Origin: Helochares maculicollis
Taxonomy: Eukaryota; Arthropoda; Insecta; Coleoptera; Hydrophilidae
Assembly: GCA_033557835.1 (NCBI GenBank)
Contig: JAWQRO010000459.1
Coordinates: forward strand, 1-38,603
Reading direction: 5' to 3'
Length of the DNA stretch: 38,603 nucleotides
This document shows positions 20,254 through 31,190 of the stretch, piece after piece. The stretch's first letter is position 1; every line of letters begins with the position of its first letter. Position numbers and translations under genes: made by a program. A model generated the notes under the pieces. That model searched no databases. It saw only the letters and a program-made list of their open reading frames with translations, and had not been told where the DNA came from.

Positions 20254-21828
20254 TTATAATTCCTCCTTAGCCGGTTCATCCTCCTGCAGTTCCAAATCAT
20301 CATCATCATCGTCTTCTTCAGGCGCATCTTTGGCAGGCTTCATATCTGGTACCGCATATTCAGGACTTTTGGGTCTTCCACGCCTATCATAATGCTTCAA
20401 TTCATCTGTAGCATGCTTAGCGATGAATTTTACCAAGCTTCGCAAATCTCGCTCGCCCTCGTACTTGTAAAATTTATCTGGGTCGTTCTTCGGTACCCAA
20501 AAAATAGTAGGAAAGTCTTGGAAGTCGTATTTCGAGGGAAAATCATTTGCTAAGGGATCTGCCTTAACTATTTCCACCTCTCCATTTATTATTTCAGCTA
20601 GTTTTTCGTACACAGGCGCAAAGTTCTTACAAGTTTGGCACCAAGGGGCGTAGAACTCCAACATAACATCCTTTTCATTGGACATGACTATGTCTTTGAA
20701 AGTTTTCGCTACGGCCACCTTGACGGGTTTATCGTTTGTTTCTGGCACAGGCTCAGACTTTAGAAAAACTTCCACTTGTCCCGCAAGGTAATTTTCTAGA
20801 AACGTAGTTAACGCCTCTGGGGAAAACTCTTCTTCCATGAAAAACTTTTCAAATTTTGGTGTTCTAATTACAATTCGAGGTTTCTTAAACTTTTGTGCAG
20901 TTACTTTAATTCCCAAATCTCTAAGTTCATAATCGAAATCATACATTGAGCCTATTGCAAAAGTGAAATGATGCTTGTAGTCGACAGCAACTTTCAGGAT
21001 TCTGTTCCTCCAATAATTGGTGCCCTTAGGATCCCTTATGTAATCTACCGCATAATAAGCCACCACCAAGGGAGTCTTGAAGTCGTCTTTATTTTCATAT
21101 GTGCGAAAACCTACTAACCCGTGGTAGTTTTTCAAGACGAAATTTTCTAAACTCTCCACAGTTGCATCCTTATCGTCGAAAGGCAATTGAGTTTCTTCAA
21201 ATTTAGTGCGCATGATTACAGGACGAATCACATTTATTCCTAAGCTAATTCCATTGCTGACTAAGATATCTTCATCGTTGCAGTATCCAAAAATAAACCT
21301 ATGTCTCAACTTATCCGCTACTACATTGAAAATCGGTTGCAATGGATCATCTTTGGCGAAGGCTCCAAAAACTACGGGATTGTATACGTTATTTGTAAAA
21401 TTTTCGATCGCTTCCAATGATTTCAATTGTTTAAAATTGGGTGCGGTGTGGAGTCTCATAAATTCGAGTAGTCCAGTCGCATCCCTGTCTCCTTCGAATG
21501 CTTTATTGAAGATTCCATTACGAAATAGTTTCAAAGTTGGATACCCCGTAACCTCGTACTTCTTACAAGTTTCTTTCCCGCTATCCGTGCAGTCTACTTG
21601 GACTAGCATTTGCTTCGGGGCTGATCTCCGGATAGATTTATAAGCCAGCTCAAATTCTGGCTTCACCTGTTGGCAGTGGCCGCACCATGGGGCGTAAAAC
21701 AAAACCAAGGCGGCTTCATGGTTGGGCATCAATGTGTCAAAATTTTCGTCTGTGTACTGAGGAACAGTATTCTGAGCTCTTATCGCGGTTCCAGCGAAGA
21801 AAACCAACAGTATTACTACTTTTAACAT
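20254..21828 (-). CDS. Protein disulfide isomerase, PDIA3/ERp60-like, with an atypical second active site
   Basis: A 524-residue ER-lumen thiol oxidoreductase that would form and isomerise disulfides in secreted and membrane proteins. Seen in order: a signal peptide (1-18); thioredoxin domain a with FYAPWCGHC (CGHC at 49-52) and cis-Pro in GYPT (Pro97); two thioredoxin-fold b-type domains without active cysteines; domain a' with FYAPWCQTC (CQTC at 397-400) and cis-Pro in FPT (Pro440); an acidic run (505-511); and a C-terminal KEEL, a KDEL-type retrieval signal. The domain order a-b-b'-a' and size fit PDIA3/ERp60, though the long acidic tail is also PDI-like. The second site is the oddity: the family norm is CGHC in both, and Gln-Thr between the cysteines should change its redox potential. 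The frame has no introns. Family assignment is firm; the exact orthologue is not. Confidence 0.95.
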   Translation of the reverse strand: MLKVVILLVFFAGTAIRAQNTVPQYTDENFDTLMPNHEAALVLFYAPWCGHCQQVKPEFELAYKSIRRSAPKQMLVQVDCTDSGKETCKKYEVTGYPTLKLFRNGIFNKAFEGDRDATGLLEFMRLHTAPNFKQLKSLEAIENFTNNVYNPVVFGAFAKDDPLQPIFNVVADKLRHRFIFGYCNDEDILVSNGISLGINVIRPVIMRTKFEETQLPFDDKDATVESLENFVLKNYHGLVGFRTYENKDDFKTPLVVAYYAVDYIRDPKGTNYWRNRILKVAVDYKHHFTFAIGSMYDFDYELRDLGIKVTAQKFKKPRIVIRTPKFEKFFMEEEFSPEALTTFLENYLAGQVEVFLKSEPVPETNDKPVKVAVAKTFKDIVMSNEKDVMLEFYAPWCQTCKNFAPVYEKLAEIINGEVEIVKADPLANDFPSKYDFQDFPTIFWVPKNDPDKFYKYEGERDLRSLVKFIAKHATDELKHYDRRGRPKSPEYAVPDMKPAKDAPEEDDDDDDLELQEDEPAKEEL

Positions 21829-21948
21829 CTTACTTTCGAAATTGTCAAGAAAGCGTCACTTGTGGCTCGCTTTATTGAAACGTTGGTGTTTTGTTTTCCT
21901 AGACCATGGCGATTGAAATTTGTTACTTCATTAAGTAGATCTGAATGG

Positions 21949-22443
21949 ATGCACTGTGATTCAAATGAGCTAAGTAGCTATCTATGGATACACTATGATT
22001 CAAATCAAGCATTTATAAGAGCGAAACTCACACTTTTTAGTAAAAGCGAGATACATGAAAATCATCATAGAAGATTCAAAAGTAAGTCAATACTTAGCTG
22101 CTTAAATGCACCCTCAGAATTTCTCGTGTACTTCGCCCATGAGTTGCGTTTGCAATCCAACAATCCACTCAATTCATCGTCTTTCAACTTTCTCAGTGGT
22201 TTTGTGTCTCACATCACAACCGCCACTTTTGAATTTTTTAAACCACTTTTATTGCGACTTCTCAAAACATTACTCAACGACAATTCGATCGATTCTCTAC
22301 TAGTTGTTTCACGTGGTAATCAAAGCTCGCAAATTTCAGCCACAAAATTTGATAAAAATGTTCTAAAATACATATTGTTGTGTGAAAGTCGCATTGTTTT
22401 GACTTGTGTTAACAAATGCAAACACAAGAAAAAGGCGGCATAA
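21949..22443 (+). CDS. Hypothetical 164-residue open frame divergent from the isomerase gene
   Basis: An ATG-started frame of 164 codons begins about 120 bp from the isomerase start, on the opposite strand. The frame is open without a stop from about 21826, so about 205 codons are stop-free, which is long for AT-rich DNA. The start encodes MHCDSNELSS and the end is basic (NKCKHKKKAA). An in-frame direct repeat of about 25 bp (21946-21970 and 21985-22010) yields WMHCDSN and WIHYDSN. No family is recognised, and there is no clear signal peptide or membrane segment. It could be a lineage-specific gene, an exon, or a chance frame overlapping the isomerase promoter. Confidence 0.25.
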   Translation: MHCDSNELSSYLWIHYDSNQAFIRAKLTLFSKSEIHENHHRRFKSKSILSCLNAPSEFLVYFAHELRLQSNNPLNSSSFNFLSGFVSHITTATFEFFKPLLLRLLKTLLNDNSIDSLLVVSRGNQSSQISATKFDKNVLKYILLCESRIVLTCVNKCKHKKKAA

Positions 22444-23925
22444 TGCATTTTGACAGTCACTACTTTGTTAAATTTGGCAAATTGTGAATAAACCCGCAGG
22501 AGTACATTCTTTGGAAACAAGAATTTCTACTGCGAAATTTATTTATAACATTTTACTGGCTTATTTTCTATGCTGAAGAGATATTTAATATTGTCTGCAA
22601 AATAAATAAATATACAAACCATTGGTAATTTCGTTCTTCAATGTTCAATCATGTGTTTTTACAAAATGCTTTAAAATCTCACAAAACTGCTCTAAAAACT
22701 ACCATAAATGAACATAATTTAAACAGGTTTTTACACTTCTTGTTTGTACTTACAATTGAAGGTTTTTTAATGTTTCATTTGGACTATATCAACAAGACTC
22801 GTTTTCGCACCACTCCTACTGCCCGTGCAGAAAATAAAAGATGATATAATAATTAAACTTGGGTGCTTATTTCATATATATAAAGTCTATTTCCAATTAG
22901 AGCTCACATCCAATTTCATTTTTTGAGGTGCCTCTGGTCGGTGGTATAAATGAACATTTCCTTTGTAAGACTAGAAAAAATCTATGCGGGGTGAGATGAA
23001 ACCGTTATAAATTATAAATATTTACAATCAAATAATACTTTCAAGTACGTGTGTGTGTGTTATTGTCGGTTTTATTTACAACCATTGGCTAGCTTAAAAA
23101 TCGTTAAAATAAACGAAGTCTATCTGAGAGATAAAACTATTTGTCTTAAGTTACGCCCATCTGATAGTACATTCATATTAAGTAAACTTGCGGAAAACTG
23201 ATAATATAAGAGTTTGTTTAATCTCTATTGAAAGCTCCAACCAAATATGATACTTGATATTAATCTTTTATATTGCTTCCAAGAAATCCTTATGTCTATT
23301 AGATAATACAGTTTTTAGTTAGAAGTATTTTTCCGGTTGTGCAACCATAATTTATTTGTTGATATATAAGCATGCCGCAATATAAAACGGTTTCATTGTG
23401 TTCACTCTAATTAGGGTTCAGATTTCCAATATTCTGTCTATATGCTCTTTAAACACGCGTGCATCATTTGAAAACATGTGAAAAACGAAAAGAAAAAAAG
23501 TCCCACATTAGCCTGTTCTGTTTTATATTTATTAATGGCCATGGTACGAAGTGAACCCGGCTGAAAAATGCCCGATAGTATGCAGTTACATGTTCGTATC
23601 AGCTCTAATCAAAAACTGCACATGGCTGCACTCAGCTCTCTATCAAGATCGTGACCCACCCGCTTCGCTAACAATTTATCTAAATTTTGGTTACTTCCAG
23701 TTCCCATCGCATTTACGTTAATCCAAATCCAAACTGAAAAATCATTTGCTTTATACACATCCATGCATGTTATCGTTACGAATGACGCAATTAAATTGCA
23801 TCTCAGAACATTCGTATGAAAGTTGATAAGGCTTCCTGAAAATAACATAACGGAATGCATAAAAGTTAATATATTCACATTAGCATTGCTAAAATAGCTA
23901 ACAACAAATAATATTGTGGTTTATA
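22444..23925. other. AT-rich DNA, no gene supported
   Basis: A short (GT)n tract lies near 23049-23060. An 89-codon minus-strand frame (23609-23878) has no recognisable similarity. No transposon ends or RNA genes identified. Confidence 0.45.
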
Positions 23926-25130
23926 TATTCCAAATCATATTCCAAGCAGCCCGAAACCCACAAAGATAGTCCAAAACGCGATAAGAGAGGAACAGATAAA
24001 AACTTTTAGAACGTTCCAGATAAGATTATTTACAATATGAAAAATAATCAGAATTCTACAACGGAATAACCAAATAGTTTAAAACCGCGATGATTGTGGT
24101 GATTTCGCGCTAAAATATGACTCGCTAATCGGGGAATTTATTTTTATATACTTCGATTTAACTTAATTATTTATTACATAAAAATCGTTGTTTTTTGAAA
24201 GTCTGTAAGTTATCTCCTTAATCACGAGGTCGGGTAAAGTTTTGGAAGGATATGTGGGCCAAAGCGGGCAAAAGGCAAAGCAGGGTAGGGCAGACGGCGG
24301 GCAGGCGTCGTATATACGGGTCTGTACAGTGTCCGATAGCGTTAAAGATACGACCTGGAAGTAGGAAACGAGACATACGTAGATAAGAAAGTAATATGGC
24401 GGCTGCTAGGTTGCGATAAGGTGCGATATGGCCTGCACTCCTGCACCACTATAATCTAAACGTGCGGAAAACTCGCACAACGTACTTAATGTTATATTCA
24501 TGAGACTTCTTGCGTTTTGTTTTGAATTCAAAACCCATGCAGGACGTAACTCACCTACAGAAAGACCGCTCTTTACTTTGCTCCTCTTTACGATTGTTTC
24601 ATATGCGAAATTAATTCCCTTTTGCTATGCCTTCCTTTGCTTTACCTTGCTTCCTTCACTTCCCCTTGTCTCCTTTGCCGCCCCTTTCGCGGCCTCGATC
24701 CCTGCATTACCTCGACTTGTTTCGATATATGACCAAAGAATACTTGCATGTGCATTTGAATTTAAAATTTTCTATATACGGCGCAGATGTACGCCATTAC
24801 CGTATCCAGCGAAATTCCTCTTGAAAAAATCGTAGGAATATTGTTATCAATTTGATCGTTTCGCTGCACTTACACAATGAGAGACGAAACGTGTCAATTG
24901 AGTTTTTTAAACGGCCGAAAAAAGCCTCAATCTCCTTTCAGGGAGTCACTTAACCGTTCAAGACAATTGAAATGTATGTTCAATCTACCTTTTCCAGTGA
25001 ACGATTCCGGGTTGTTTTGATTATGTCATTAATTTTGATGAGCGATAAGTCACATTTTTGCTCTCACCGTGGAGAGGAGCCCTCCACTTTGCACTCTTGC
25101 ATTTTATTGCCGATATCATTTCGGCTCTGA
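23926..25130. promoter_or_regulatory. GATA-containing CG-elevated island
   Basis: GATAA words occur at 23981, 23996, 24019, 24382 and 24415. G-rich segments (GGGCAAAAGGCAAAGCAGGG, GGCGGGCAGGCGTCG) and a C/T-rich tract around 24560-24720 follow. A frame open across 24500-24835 follows the pyrimidine tract and shows no protein family. I read the region as candidate regulatory DNA. Confidence 0.35.
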
Positions 25131-26013
25131 GCACGCCTGAGAAACATCGATTACAGTATTTATGGCTTATTCTTCGCCTTATTATTTCGCTAATGCAATT
25201 TTAGATCGAATCTAAATTGTCACGGAATTGTTTAATAATATGTCGTGGTGTGTGACTATAACAGGAAATTTTATTAACAATTACATTTTTAATTCAGTAT
25301 ATAAAAGCCTTACTTCAAAACGGTCACTATAAAAGTATTCACATTATCTACGGAATATTGATTATTAGCAATTGCTCGCAGCGTCGCCTGCGAAAACTTC
25401 AGTGTATGCATATGTATTTTTTTGCTATTTTTACATTTCGAATTGCGCTAGTCATTTTATCGTTATTGGTGATGCAATTTCTTTCTCAGTAAATGTATCT
25501 CAATGCCACAATAAATGATTTTTTAACTTATTATCAGTTGCGCCAAAGATTCATTGTGAATAATGGTTTACATTTATAAATCTGCAACTCGATACAGTCA
25601 TTCTCTGAAAATGAACAACTTATGCCAATCTCTTCCCGCTATACTCTAGCCCTCAAACTTTTGAATGTAAGAATTTTAAATTAAAATGTATTTACCCGTT
25701 CGGTAAATAATGTACTGACGAGCCAAAATTACTGATTATTTTGATTAAAGTCATGATTATCTCTATCATTGCTTCTTGTGAACTATAATACGTTAGTTAG
25801 TGGCGTGAACTCAATCGTCTCATGTACAAATACTGAGAGTTTACCATAGTCTGTAGACTTTCTGACTACTACTTGTTATTCTTACCATTTCATGGCACTG
25901 CGCCCTATTCCTTTTTTTGACAAAATACTTTTTCTATGAAAAAATACCCTCTAAATCAGGAACAAATGATAAATATAGCGTAATGTGCACAACATAAAAA
26001 TACCGTGTTTTAG
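25131..26013. other. AT-rich DNA, no gene supported
   Basis: No gene, RNA or repeat could be identified before the third mariner element. Confidence 0.5.
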
Positions 26014-26015
26014 TA

Positions 26016-27184
26016 TTGAGTTGTTCGCAATGTTCGTTCGGTTTTTTAAAGAAATTGATTTACAATTTTTTTACAAAAAATTTTTTAACAAAACAACTGT
26101 GTAATATCCTCCTTTTTCTATTACCTCTTCCCACTTCTCTGGCAGCTTTTTAATTACTCTGTTATAAAACTCGCGAGTTTTTCTGAAAAAAAGTGCTGAA
26201 CGACTTCCTCGTGGTTTCGGAACTTCAGAACTCTTCAATGTTTTCTCAGACTGGGCAACAGGTAATAGTCGGAAGAGGCAAGGTCTGGGGAGTACAGTGG
26301 ATGTGGTAAAATTTGTTCGTAAGGCTGTGCGAGGGCGCGATTAATGAGCCTGGTCGGTTTTTCTTCTAATGCTACCTTCAATCTATCCAACTCTGCGATA
26401 TAATAGTCCGCATTAAAGGTTTGATTTGTAGGGAGAAGCTGGAAAAAGTTTGCTCCTTTGATATCCCACCATATCGACAACATTACCTTCCTGAGGTGAA
26501 GGACCTCTTTAAAGGTGGATTGAGGGGGTTTATTAGGATTTCCCCATGATCTTTACGCGTCACATTGCTGTAATCAATTTACTTTTCATTCGATATGATG
26601 AAGTTCTTAAACAATGGTTTCTTATTATTCCTGATCCTTAGATTATCGCAGATGTCAACACGATTCAGGTGGTTGGCCTCATTGAGAGAGAGTGAGGCAC
26701 CTACACATCGAGTTTACTCACAAATCCGAGCTCTTTTATAACCCCGTGAACGGTTGACACTGACTTCTGGATACTTTCAGCTATTTTACTAACTTTTAGG
26801 CGGGGAAATGATAACTAAGTCTCTCACTTTCTCTGAAACAGTTTCTTTTGACCGTCCTGATCTGGAAGCATCAGTCACTAAAAAAGCGCCAGTAGAATAT
26901 CTTTTAATTCATTTCTGGCAAGTTCCTTCATTTGGTCAGTTTTCTTTATAAACAGAGTTTATTTTCTACCGGCTTCAGCAGCCGTTTTACCTTTTCGGAA
27001 ATATAACAGCACTTTTTTTAACTTTATAACCACTAATGCCGACAACAAGAACACAAGTAAACAAGTTAATACTTCAGGAAGAGGTGGGAGGAAATTGCGA
27101 TAGTGTTTGAAGAGAATCTACATCACGAGAAGTGACGACAGAAAAACTAACGAATTAAGTAAACGAACTTTCCGAACAACCCAA
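26016..27184 (-). mobile_element. Degenerate mariner transposon (1169 bp), minus strand
   Basis: The left end reads TTGAGTTGTTCGCAATGTTC and the right end, reverse-complemented, reads TTGGGTTGTTCGGAAAGTTC, so the inverted repeats still match over most of their length. TA dinucleotides flank both ends (26014-26015 and 27185-27186). The terminal sequence differs from those of the two other complete-ended mariners, so it is a third, separate mariner lineage. Its transposase is broken. Confidence 0.88.
26100..27010 (-). pseudogene. Mariner transposase relic
   Basis: On the minus strand, from high to low coordinates, fragments appear in family order: VLLYFRKGKTAAEA (helix-turn-helix region, about 26970-27010), SRSGRS, then SIQKSVSTVHGVIKELGFV. 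Next comes IISNEK followed by a stop, where the family has TGDEKW, so the first Asp is Asn. An open stretch at 26235-26483 encodes SIWWDIKGANFFQLLP and LPHPLYSPDLASSDYYL. The segment that should hold the second catalytic Asp (HxDNARPH) is missing between LINRALAQ and ILPHP, by a deletion of about 20 residues. An AARKVGRGN-like decayed LPEKWEEVIE region ends it. Inactive. Confidence 0.85.
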
Positions 27185-27186
27185 TA

Positions 27187-29090
27187 CATTGCTTAAGGCA
27201 AGTAGTAGAGTAATATAATGTATGCACAATGTTTAATATGAACATTTGTTAGTAGTAACATGCATTTGATACAACTCAAACAAGCCCTCACAAAAAATAA
27301 AATATGAGATCATTATTTATACACTGGTGTCCAATAGATGAAGTACCTGGAAGAGAGACAAATTCAACAAAAAACGCCAAAATTTACAGAGTTTGATCGA
27401 TAAAATGCTGATCTGCTTTTTGGGATGCACGTGGCGTTTTATTGATTGGTTATGTTGGTTAGTTGAATAGTCAACATGTCATCATCAAAATTTTGTGTCC
27501 GTATGTAAAAAAGATATTGGTCCAATATTTCAATGAACTATGCTATTTATTCATAAAAATGATGTTGAAGTTTCTTATATTACGAATGAATTTCCACCCG
27601 AGAAGATTATTTTGACGTAGAAAACTGATTTCATGTGCAAAATGTTCACATTGGTACGCTGTGTACTTTGCTTATAGCATTTCTGGAGTTTAGATAAAGT
27701 AGTTTACTTATATTACTACACTGAGCATATCAGTATCACTTTCAAGAACCAGAAATGTCATTCATTCATTGTTAGTTTCGAGATATTACTCTGAAATAGC
27801 TACGTATTTCAAGTAATAGATTCTGTCCCTAATTTGGAGAAGAAATTCAGAAAACTAGTCAAACATTTTATAAATGAATCGTTATGTTCTTTCACGAGCA
27901 AAGTTTTTCCACTTCATCAGCTCAGACCCTCTTAGTTACAACAGGCAAAATGTACAGAAAGTCTTTAACAATTGCAGCACTTACTTACTTAAAATCTTAA
28001 CTTTAAGAATCAACGACTCAGGACGAATTTCTGAAAAATATCCTGTTAGTAGAATCAAAATCAAAAGCTCAAGATGAAACATACAAAATACTGCGATTCA
28101 AAATTTAAGGATTCTACAATCCAGGCTGCGGAAGTAAAGCCTCAATGTTCTTAAGCAGGAAATGCACATTTGTTACATTCAAATTGCCTATTTAAATTAT
28201 TGTGTCCAAAAATACAAAATTATAACGGAAATTTAGTAAATATCGCATACTTATGCCTCTTTAAGCCTTAAAATTGGAGCAACTCTAAAAAAATATTTTA
28301 CAAAATGTTGCATCAAACGTGTTGAAACCTTCATAGTAATATTAAGCTACACGTTTCGTAAGAAACATGAAAGGGCTACTTCGGTTTTTAAAGAGTTCAT
28401 GTCATAGTTGATATCCTTCTTGAAGGAAAGCAAAATAATACTATCACCATATTAAATGTGTTATAATTTTCGAATTCCTATTCATAATATACCTACCAGC
28501 TTAGAGAATCACTCATAATTTCAATGATGTTCTTCTCTGGTTTTCTATTGGACTGATAATTTTTGCAACAAACATACTAGAATGAGAATTCGAACGAAGA
28601 TTCTTTATTCGCTATCCACACTCCAAAACAAAGCGCTGAAGAAATGTGCCTGTCTTTGATTCAGCGTTTTGAGCTTGGCTTTGATGAACCTGTCGGTTAG
28701 GACAATTTCTTATTTAGACATATTGAAGCGTAACACAAACTTTTCTGTAACATTAATTTCATATAATACGCAATATTCTTACTATTTATACACAAATAAT
28801 TACATGTTTGTATACTATATGTAATTACACTATGCATAACATAATTTCTATACTTTATTCAATTGAATTTTGTATTGTTCCAGGTAAGCGCTCTGTGTAT
28901 TCATACCGATACTCCATCCGTAAGTATTATCAGCACACAGAAATTTATGAAGTCTATAACCTCATAAACATAAGTAAATATTTTATAACATAATAACAAT
29001 GCCCGAGTATAGAGAAAATGGAAACATAAGAAGCTATAAAATAGCCGAACGTGTTCATTTAAGCATTTGCAAAGGTGTTTTTAGCAAAAA
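27187..29090. other. AT-rich DNA, no gene supported
   Basis: About 1.9 kb without a recognisable gene, transposon end or RNA. A donor-like CCAGGTAAGCG occurs at 28881, but no coding frame supports an exon there. Confidence 0.45.
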
Positions 29091-29720
29091 TAATTGCAGG
29101 TTGCACATAACCGCAACTTATCGGGTCTCTAGCCTGAAGCCAGACTCCCACAAACGTGTACCATACAACCTACAACTGATAACGAACGCGTTTTTTAGAG
29201 TTGGCCATGGAATGCTAAGCACTCTTGATTTATGGTTATTTGTATTCCCTACGGTACCTACATTTATGTAATGATTTTGATATATTGATTGCCTATACTT
29301 ACCGTACCTTAATGATAACTTTACTCCATCTGATAACAAGGATGAGCGACGCAGCTACATTAAATCCTTGTTTATAAGGTGTAAAGTCAACATTTACCTT
29401 AATTTCGTGGTCACTGAGCAAAGCAAGGGGAAGCCTTGAAGTGGTCGCCCGTTGATAAGCGAAGGAGAAAGAGGTAGGGCCCCCTAAGATCACATACAGA
29501 GATAGGGGAAAGAGAGCAAGGTGGCCTAATTAAGAAGAAGATGTGGCGGAGCGAGATAAGTGAGGCAAGTGAGAGACTATCTGGAGAGATAGGAGCATCA
29601 GTTGGTGGACTGACAGGTTCCAGACGATGCTCATTACACAGTGGCAAGCTTATCACTAGTTCGAGCGGGCTCCTGCCAATCAAAACCTACCAATGTTTAT
29701 GTATAATTGATTTGTCTGAT
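29091..29720. promoter_or_regulatory. GATA-rich, CG-elevated island
   Basis: Seven GATAA/TTATC words were counted: 29118, 29178, 29314, 29332, 29454, 29555 and 29650 (first bases). GA-rich segments (GAGAAAGAGGTAGGGCCCCC, GGAGCGAGATAAGTGAGGC) lie between them. Several overlapping frames on both strands are open but resemble nothing. Candidate enhancer. Confidence 0.4.
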
Positions 29721-30488
29721 TGAATTCAATCGCGTCGCTCCATTATTTTTTTTTTCGTTTCGATTTTCAATTTTAATAAGATGATATTAAATTGGGGACG
29801 ACTTCTTGGAATATACTATGAAATTATAGAGTACAACCTATTGCAATCATTGTTTTAGCCTCATATCATGCACATCAGTTAATGTCAACCAGTTAATGTA
29901 AGCAACAACGGCCGGCCATGTTTCACAACAGGGGTTGTATATAAATGGAAATTTTCCAACGTCTATTTCTCATTTCAACATTTACAAATTGCAAAGATTT
30001 TTTATTTTATTTAATTACATGAATTTAACATGCCTTTCTGAGCTTTACAGTTGTGAAAAACTTATTGAATAGCGCTGCACCACATTTTTTACGAAAAACA
30101 AAAATACTTGAGTCCAAAATGCAATTTAAGTTCAAAATGCGATTTGAGATCAAAATGCAATTTTCGATTGAGCCAAATTATTTTGTCTTAGCGGCATTTT
30201 ATGTAAATCAAGCAAAAATGTGGTTATGACAAGATAATTGATGGTTTAAGAATTGTGGTGAAATGAATTTTAAGAGCTAATTGTTAGATTATAAATATAA
30301 AAACTCAAGCTAGAACTGCAAGCTGGGAATCTATTGACTGAATTAATAAATCCGGCTCGCTCTGATAAATTTCTGCAGTAAAAATAATAATTAAGAAAAT
30401 GCATTTTTAAGTACCAGTTAGTACATAATATTGCAAGGTAATTAAGTTACTTATTAAAAAATAAACAATTCATTTCAGAGCATTTATT
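29721..30488. other. AT-rich DNA, nothing recognised
   Basis: A locally repeated motif, CAAAATGCxATTT(A/G)AG, occurs two to three times at about 30115-30165. No gene was found. Confidence 0.45.
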
Positions 30489-30990
30489 TTTACATTCTTG
30501 TATACCCTATCAAGTAGTTAGGAAAATTGCGATCATGAAAAAGTCGACCTCCAGGTTTTAATCGATTTTCATGTACTGAGGGTCTCTGAATCGGTATCCA
30601 TTTTTTGGATTAGTAAGACCATTATTAGTACATAACGTATCCAATTTTCACTTTGCTAAAGCTACGATAAAGATATCGAGATGAAATTTTCTACACACCT
30701 TAAAAATATTTTTATATACAAAATTATTGTTTGAACGGAACATTAAATATGTTTTACTTTGGAAAGGATTCAGTAAAAAAATTTGCATTTGTTCTACAAT
30801 TGTAATTATGCCACAACGCTTACGTTTACGATTTTGTTCAGGTTTTGGAATCGGGTGGTTGTATTTCTTTCAATTTCAAATAATACATGTTGTAGAAAAG
30901 CATACGTAAAAAATCGAAGAATCTTTGCTTACTCGGGAGTCGCTCGCTTCGCTGGCTCATCCTCGAAAGTGAGAATTCACAAAGGTATAA
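30489..30990 (+). repeat. Dispersed repeat, copy B
   Basis: It opens TTTTACATTCTTGTATACCC, then GATCATGAAAAAGTCGACC, TCGATTTTCATGTACTGAGG and ATCCATTTTTTGG, matching copy A at 17752 in order. Relative to copy A it lacks about 90 bp, including the (GT)n tract, and resumes at AAGACCATTATTAGTAC. Further right it contains GGGAGTCGCTCGCTTCGCTGG. The right boundary is uncertain. Confidence 0.6.
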
Positions 30991-31190
30991 ATAAAATATA
31001 TTTGCAGCAGGCAATAAAATCGCGAACCAACGGATTTATACCTGTATGTGTTTCGTTTTATTCGTGCCTCATATTACGAATGTCATCAACATTTCTAAAT
31101 CTAACTTGTTATAGAGATATCATATCCTTTTTAATTATTCAACTTATCAAGATTTTACGACTATAATAATAGTAAAATTTAAGAAAAGCC
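30991..31190. other. AT-rich spacer
   Basis: A frame across 30783-31166 runs through the repeat and this spacer, without family similarity. Confidence 0.4.

Noticed and set aside
21206..21643. 145-codon plus-strand frame inside the isomerase gene
   Set aside because: It is the antisense shadow of the well-supported disulfide isomerase frame.
21829..21880. Possible heat-shock or ER-stress elements upstream of the isomerase
   Set aside because: Only partial GAA/TTC and TGACG words are present, with no complete heat-shock, ERSE or UPRE match.
24500..24835. 111-codon plus-strand frame
   Set aside because: It follows a C/T-rich tract that yields Leu/Pro/Phe-rich low-complexity peptide. A second frame is open over the same tract, and there is no family similarity.
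27321..27350. CACTGGTGTCCAATAGATG considered as a Tc1-like terminal repeat
   Set aside because: I found no inverted partner within several kilobases and no transposase relic beside it.
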